A program made the position numbers and the translations under genes. 64,000 nucleotides of DNA from Acrocarpospora corrugata. GTDB taxonomy: Bacteria; Actinomycetota; Actinomycetes; Streptosporangiales; Streptosporangiaceae. The notes under the pieces are model-generated. The model had not been told where the DNA came from. It did not search any database and saw nothing but the letters and a program-made list of their open reading frames with translations. Where the stretch lies: assembly GCF_009687845.1 (NCBI RefSeq), contig NZ_BLAD01000073.1:1-64000 (forward strand). Reading direction: 5' to 3'. Shown piece after piece: positions 60,837-64,000 of this stretch (within the stretch, counting starts at the first letter, position 1; every line of letters begins with the position of its first letter).

Positions 60837-61797
60837 GGGCATCGAATGGCGTTTCGGCGCCGACGACGTGGCGCGGCTGCGGTTCGCGTTCTCGCCGCTC
60901 TGGGAACTGGTGTCGAGCCTGCGCGTGCTGCGCAGCCCCGCCCGGCACTCGCTGCATCTGCCGTGGCTGCGGATGGTACGGCCCCGCCTGCGCGCCCTGG
61001 ACCTCACCGAACTCCTGGCCCTGGTGCCGCCCGACGGATATTTCCCCGATTTCCTGACTCCGCCCCCGGATACCCCGTTACCCGACTTCGCGGCCGAACT
61101 CCAGCGGGTCCGGCTCACGCCGCCCGATCAGGCCGCCGAGGAGGTCGGCTGGCTCCAGCAGCCGCTGGACCCCGCGATCCAGCGGTTCCTGCGTGACCCC
61201 GCCGCAGGCGTGCGGCGGGTGGCCGACACCCTGGACGCCTACTGGACGGTCGCGCTGGCCGAGTTCTGGCCGCGGGTGCACGGGCTGCTCGAAGCCGACG
61301 TGGTGTGGCGGACCCGGCGGCTGGCCAGTGGGGGCGTGCGGGAGCTGTTCGCGGATCTGCATCCGGCGGTGTCCTGGCACGGGGACCGGCTGGTGACCTC
61401 GCGGCCGTGGCAGCACGAGAGCGACATCGCGGGGGACGGGCTGGTGCTGGTGCCGAGCGCGTTCCGGTGGCCGGATGTGGCGGTGCTCTGCGAGCCGTAT
61501 CAGCCGATGCTGATATATCCGGCGCGGGGGACCGGGAATCTGTGGCTGGCGGGTGTGCCGTGCACGCCGGGGGCGCTGTCGGCGCTGATCGGGAAGACCC
61601 GGGCGCAGATCCTGACCGCGCTGGCCGACCCGGCGTCCACCACGGTGCTGGCGCGGCGGATGGAGCTGACGGCGGGCGCGGTCAGCCAGCATCTGACCGT
61701 GCTCTCCGGCGGCGGATTGGTGAGCCGCCAGCGGATCGGGCGGGAGGTCCTCTACCGGCGCACGTCGGTCGGCGACGCCCTGGTGTCCGGCGTTTAG
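60835..61797 (+). CDS. ArsR-like winged-helix regulator (DUF5937)
   Basis: 320 aa. The N-terminal ~210 residues are the DUF5937 domain (RFAFSPLWELVSSLRVLRSP, AYWTVALAEFWPRVHGLLEAD). C-terminal ArsR HTH at ~250-315: ALADPASTTVLARRMELTAG, AVSQHLTVLSGGGLVSRQR, GREVLYRRTSVGDAL. No metal-binding CxC motif. Divergent from the MFS gene and probably its repressor. Start ATG is inside a palindrome. Confidence 0.93.
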   Translation: MGIEWRFGADDVARLRFAFSPLWELVSSLRVLRSPARHSLHLPWLRMVRPRLRALDLTELLALVPPDGYFPDFLTPPPDTPLPDFAAELQRVRLTPPDQAAEEVGWLQQPLDPAIQRFLRDPAAGVRRVADTLDAYWTVALAEFWPRVHGLLEADVVWRTRRLASGGVRELFADLHPAVSWHGDRLVTSRPWQHESDIAGDGLVLVPSAFRWPDVAVLCEPYQPMLIYPARGTGNLWLAGVPCTPGALSALIGKTRAQILTALADPASTTVLARRMELTAGAVSQHLTVLSGGGLVSRQRIGREVLYRRTSVGDALVSGV

Positions 61798-61884
61798 AGG
61801 GTCCGGACGCTTTCGGGGTCCGGCGTTCAGAGCTGGGGGGTCCGGGCGTTCAGAGCGTCCGGGTGCTTTTGGAGGGTCCGGGGT
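61798..61884. repeat. Degenerate GGGTCCGG/GTTCAGAG repeats
   Basis: The gap between the convergent ArsR-type and kinase genes is made of about four imperfect units, each with GGTCCGG followed by GTTCAGAG or CTTTTGG. It may form hairpins for bidirectional termination. No gene. Confidence 0.5.
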
Positions 61885-63885
61885 TCAGATGGGCAGCCGG
61901 GCGGTCACCGTGGTGCCCGACTGGCAGGAGCTGATCGTGCAGGTGCCGCCGAGTTCGGCGGCGCGTTCGCGCATCGAGCCGAGGCCGACGCCCGGGTCCG
62001 GGGACTGCGGCAGGCCGACGCCGTCGTCGCTGACCTCCACGATCAGCGCGTCCTCAAGGCGCAGGGTGACCTTCGCCCAGGTCGCCTGGGCGTGTTTGCG
62101 GATGTTGGTGAGGGCTTCCTGGACGATCCGGTAAGCGGCCACCTCGACGGCGGCGGGCAGGCCGTCCAGGTCGCCGATGATCTCCACGAGCGGGCCCTCT
62201 GTGGCCAGCTTCCGGACGGCTCCGGCCAGGCCGAGGTCGTCCAGGGCCGGCGGGCGCAGGCCGTACACGAGTTCGCGGATGTCGCCGGAGACCGTGTCCA
62301 TGCCGGTGCGCAGCTCCTGGAGCAGGTTGTCGGCCAGGTCGGGGGAGCGGGGCAGGCTCACCCTGGCCATGTTGAGGGTCATCGCCATCACGGTCAGGGT
62401 CTGGCCGAGCCCGTCGTGCAGGTCGCGGCGCAGACGGCGGCGCTCCTCCTCGCGCGCGGTCAGGATGCGCTCCCGGGAGCGTTGCAGGGCGGTGATGAGG
62501 CGCATGGTGTGGGCGGCGTCCGCCACGTACGGGGTGAGCGCGGCGATCACCCGCTCGTCGTGGGCGGCCGGGAAGCGGCGGCGGCCCGGCGGGCCGATCA
62601 GCAGGGTGCCGACCGGCTGGCCGTGCCAGACCAGCGGGACGGCGCGGGCGACCAGGCGGAGCTCCCCCGTGGTGGTGGCCGTGCCGTCGATCTCGGCCGC
62701 CGCGCCGGTCACCGCGAGGCCGTCCTTGAGGGTCTCCAGGGCGGCCAGCAGGCCGTGCACCGGGTCGGCCTGCTGGAGGCGGGCCTTGAGGCCGTCGGCC
62801 AGGGCGACGGGGTCGCCGCGGGTGCCGTACATGGCACGGTCTGCCAGGCGTTGCAGAACGCGCCGCATCGGGTGGAAGAACGCGCCCGCCACGAGGGCGG
62901 CGGCCAGGCCGAACAATTCGTCCACGCCGGACAGCAGGAAGCTGGAGGCGGCGGTCGCCAGCACGTACACGCCCGCGATCACGCCGACCAGGCCGGCGCC
63001 GACCAGCGTCCGGGTGACGAGGGTGTCGATGCCGAACAGGCGGTAGCGGAGCACCGCCACCGTGATCGCGGCTGGGATCAGCGGGATGGTCAGTGAGGCC
63101 GTCCACCAGATCGGGTCGCCGATCGCCCACGGCACCACCAGGCCGGAGATGGCCAGTAGCGGCCACAGGATCTGCCGCCGCTCGACCGCGTCCGCCCGCC
63201 GGAACCGGACCACCAGCGAGGAGAAGGCCAGGACCAGTGCCACCTTGATCAGCACCGACAGCAGCATCCTGGCGTCCTGGTGATACGGCGCGAACGCGGC
63301 CACCTCGAACGGATTGTGACCGGTCCTGGGAGTGGACGGCCCGATCAGCACCCGGAACCAGTCAGCGATCAGAACCAGAGCCGCGAAACCCCCGGGCCAG
63401 CACCAGCGGTTGGAGATCAGCCGGCCGGTCGGGTACAGCATCGGCAGCAGAATCCCCAGCGCGTACGTGGTCAGGCTCCACACCGCCGCGGCGAACAGCC
63501 AGAGCAGGGACACCGCCGGGTGCCCGCCCTCCTGGACGATCAGCGTGGCCAGGTTGGAGACCGTGATGTTGGTGGCCGAGCCGAGGCCGCCCAGGCAGAG
63601 CAGCCAGCCGATCACCAGGCGCGGGCCCCTGATCACCAGCAGCGCGCCGAAGACGGGGAACGCGGTCCCGGCCATGTCCTCGGGGGCGAACGGCAGCGGC
63701 GTGTAGGTCGCCTGGGGGAGCTGGGCGGTGATCCAGATGTCGGCGAGTTCGAGCAGGACGGAGACCCCGGCGATGGCCACGGCGGCGGCCCGCGCCCACC
63801 CCTCCGGCACCTTGCGCCAGTGCGGTTTCACCGCTGGGACGGAGTCCGGCGTCGGTCGTGTCATCGTGCCGGCTCGCGCCGCCAT
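61885..63885 (-). CDS. NarL-family histidine kinase (paralogue B)
   Basis: 666 aa from ATG 63885, which has a GGGGG ahead; starts at 63954, 63909 or 63864 are also in frame. Architecture as for the kinase at 57519-59531: ~10 helices, LRYRLFGIDTLVTRTLVGAG, GAF-like region, LRRDLHDGLGQTLTVMAMTL (phospho-acceptor His), AYRIVQEALTNIRKHAQA, DDGVGL and GLGSMRERAAELGG. Its response regulator is not next to it in the window (convergent gene is an ArsR-type regulator), so it may share the SARP-receiver or have a partner beyond the right edge. Confidence 0.93.
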   Translation of the reverse strand: MAARAGTMTRPTPDSVPAVKPHWRKVPEGWARAAAVAIAGVSVLLELADIWITAQLPQATYTPLPFAPEDMAGTAFPVFGALLVIRGPRLVIGWLLCLGGLGSATNITVSNLATLIVQEGGHPAVSLLWLFAAAVWSLTTYALGILLPMLYPTGRLISNRWCWPGGFAALVLIADWFRVLIGPSTPRTGHNPFEVAAFAPYHQDARMLLSVLIKVALVLAFSSLVVRFRRADAVERRQILWPLLAISGLVVPWAIGDPIWWTASLTIPLIPAAITVAVLRYRLFGIDTLVTRTLVGAGLVGVIAGVYVLATAASSFLLSGVDELFGLAAALVAGAFFHPMRRVLQRLADRAMYGTRGDPVALADGLKARLQQADPVHGLLAALETLKDGLAVTGAAAEIDGTATTTGELRLVARAVPLVWHGQPVGTLLIGPPGRRRFPAAHDERVIAALTPYVADAAHTMRLITALQRSRERILTAREEERRRLRRDLHDGLGQTLTVMAMTLNMARVSLPRSPDLADNLLQELRTGMDTVSGDIRELVYGLRPPALDDLGLAGAVRKLATEGPLVEIIGDLDGLPAAVEVAAYRIVQEALTNIRKHAQATWAKVTLRLEDALIVEVSDDGVGLPQSPDPGVGLGSMRERAAELGGTCTISSCQSGTTVTARLPI

Positions 63886-63910
63886 CTCGGTTCGCCCCCA
63901 CTCGGTCATT

Positions 63911-63926
63911 CGGTCCGCGCGGACCG
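63911..63926. promoter_or_regulatory. 16-bp perfect palindrome upstream of paralogue B kinase
   Basis: CGGTCCGCGCGGACCG, 8-bp arms without spacer, 25 bp before the chosen ATG. It would be coding if the longest start (63954) were used, which is one reason to prefer a downstream start. Candidate operator; no factor known. Confidence 0.4.
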
Positions 63927-64000
63927 TATCGCGTTCGGGTCGATGCCCGATCAATCACCGATTGCCACGCTTTTCCCCCGTATGACGCAGGCTTTGCGCA

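Noticed and set aside
1-64000. Prophage, integrative element or biosynthetic gene cluster
   Set aside because: No integrase, transposase, phage structural, PKS/NRPS or RiPP-modifying gene is seen. The SARP fusion and phytoene desaturase-like gene alone do not define a cluster.

Overview
The window is a high-GC actinobacterial chromosome segment, most likely from the Streptosporangiales (Nonomuraea/Streptosporangium-like). The evidence is GC-rich third codon positions, many GTG starts, an F420-dependent oxidoreductase, a SARP-type regulator, a DUF6421 operon, DUF3467/DUF305/DUF3105 proteins and many NarL-type two-component systems. I saw no rRNA, tRNA, CRISPR array, insertion sequence, integrase or replication origin. 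The gene content reads as ordinary chromosome rich in signalling genes.

Layout. 1-5.5 kb (minus): a hydantoinase/oxoprolinase A gene that runs off the left edge through an Ala/Glu-rich repeat tract, then a Ser/Thr kinase coupled to a trypsin-like pseudoprotease with a zinc ribbon. 5.7-8.2 kb: a histidine kinase/response regulator pair and a convergent membrane protein. 8.3-13.6 kb (plus): a coupled triplet DUF6421-SDR-threonine aldolase-like, two response regulators, and a remnant of an Ig-like protein. 13.6-24 kb (minus): a phytoene-desaturase-like oxidoreductase and a long operon of receiver-cyclase, ABC ATPase, two FtsX permeases with a 25-codon fossil of a third between them, and a GAF histidine kinase. 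24-26.1 kb (plus): a cyclic-nucleotide-binding protein and an MBL-fold hydrolase, divergent from the cyclase, then a convergent DUF3467 gene. 26.2-33.7 kb: DUF305/DUF3105 pair, alanine dehydrogenase, a SecD-like/Excalibur protein, a molybdenum hydroxylase large subunit and a PucR regulator.

34.1-38.3 kb: a 43-codon secreted-peptide gene divergent from an XRE-TPR regulator, followed by CopC and a CopD-CtaG fusion. 38.3-46 kb: methionine aminopeptidase, a 59-aa conserved protein, a CdiA-CT-like protein, a cyclase-family hydrolase with a small membrane protein and a LysR regulator, a SIS-like protein, a secreted lipase, an F420-dependent NADP reductase, an alpha/beta hydrolase and a lipoprotein cyclophilin. 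46-50.6 kb: a MocR regulator divergent from a transsulfuration enzyme and a threonine dehydratase-like gene, then panB. 50.7-56 kb: two MFS exporters, a TetR regulator with a clear operator, and NAD synthetase. 56-64 kb: a SARP-receiver-LuxR fusion with its histidine kinase, an MFS transporter divergent from an ArsR/DUF5937 regulator whose start lies in a perfect palindrome, and a paralogous histidine kinase.

The two places most likely to hold something undescribed are (i) the secreted peptide plus XRE-TPR regulator at 34.1-35.6 kb, arranged like a peptide-pheromone receptor cassette, and (ii) the 15-25.9 kb island. That island joins a two-component system, a nucleotide cyclase, an ABC/FtsX exporter, a cyclic-nucleotide-binding effector and an MBL-fold hydrolase. 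Functions are assigned by reading the sequence only; no database search was possible.
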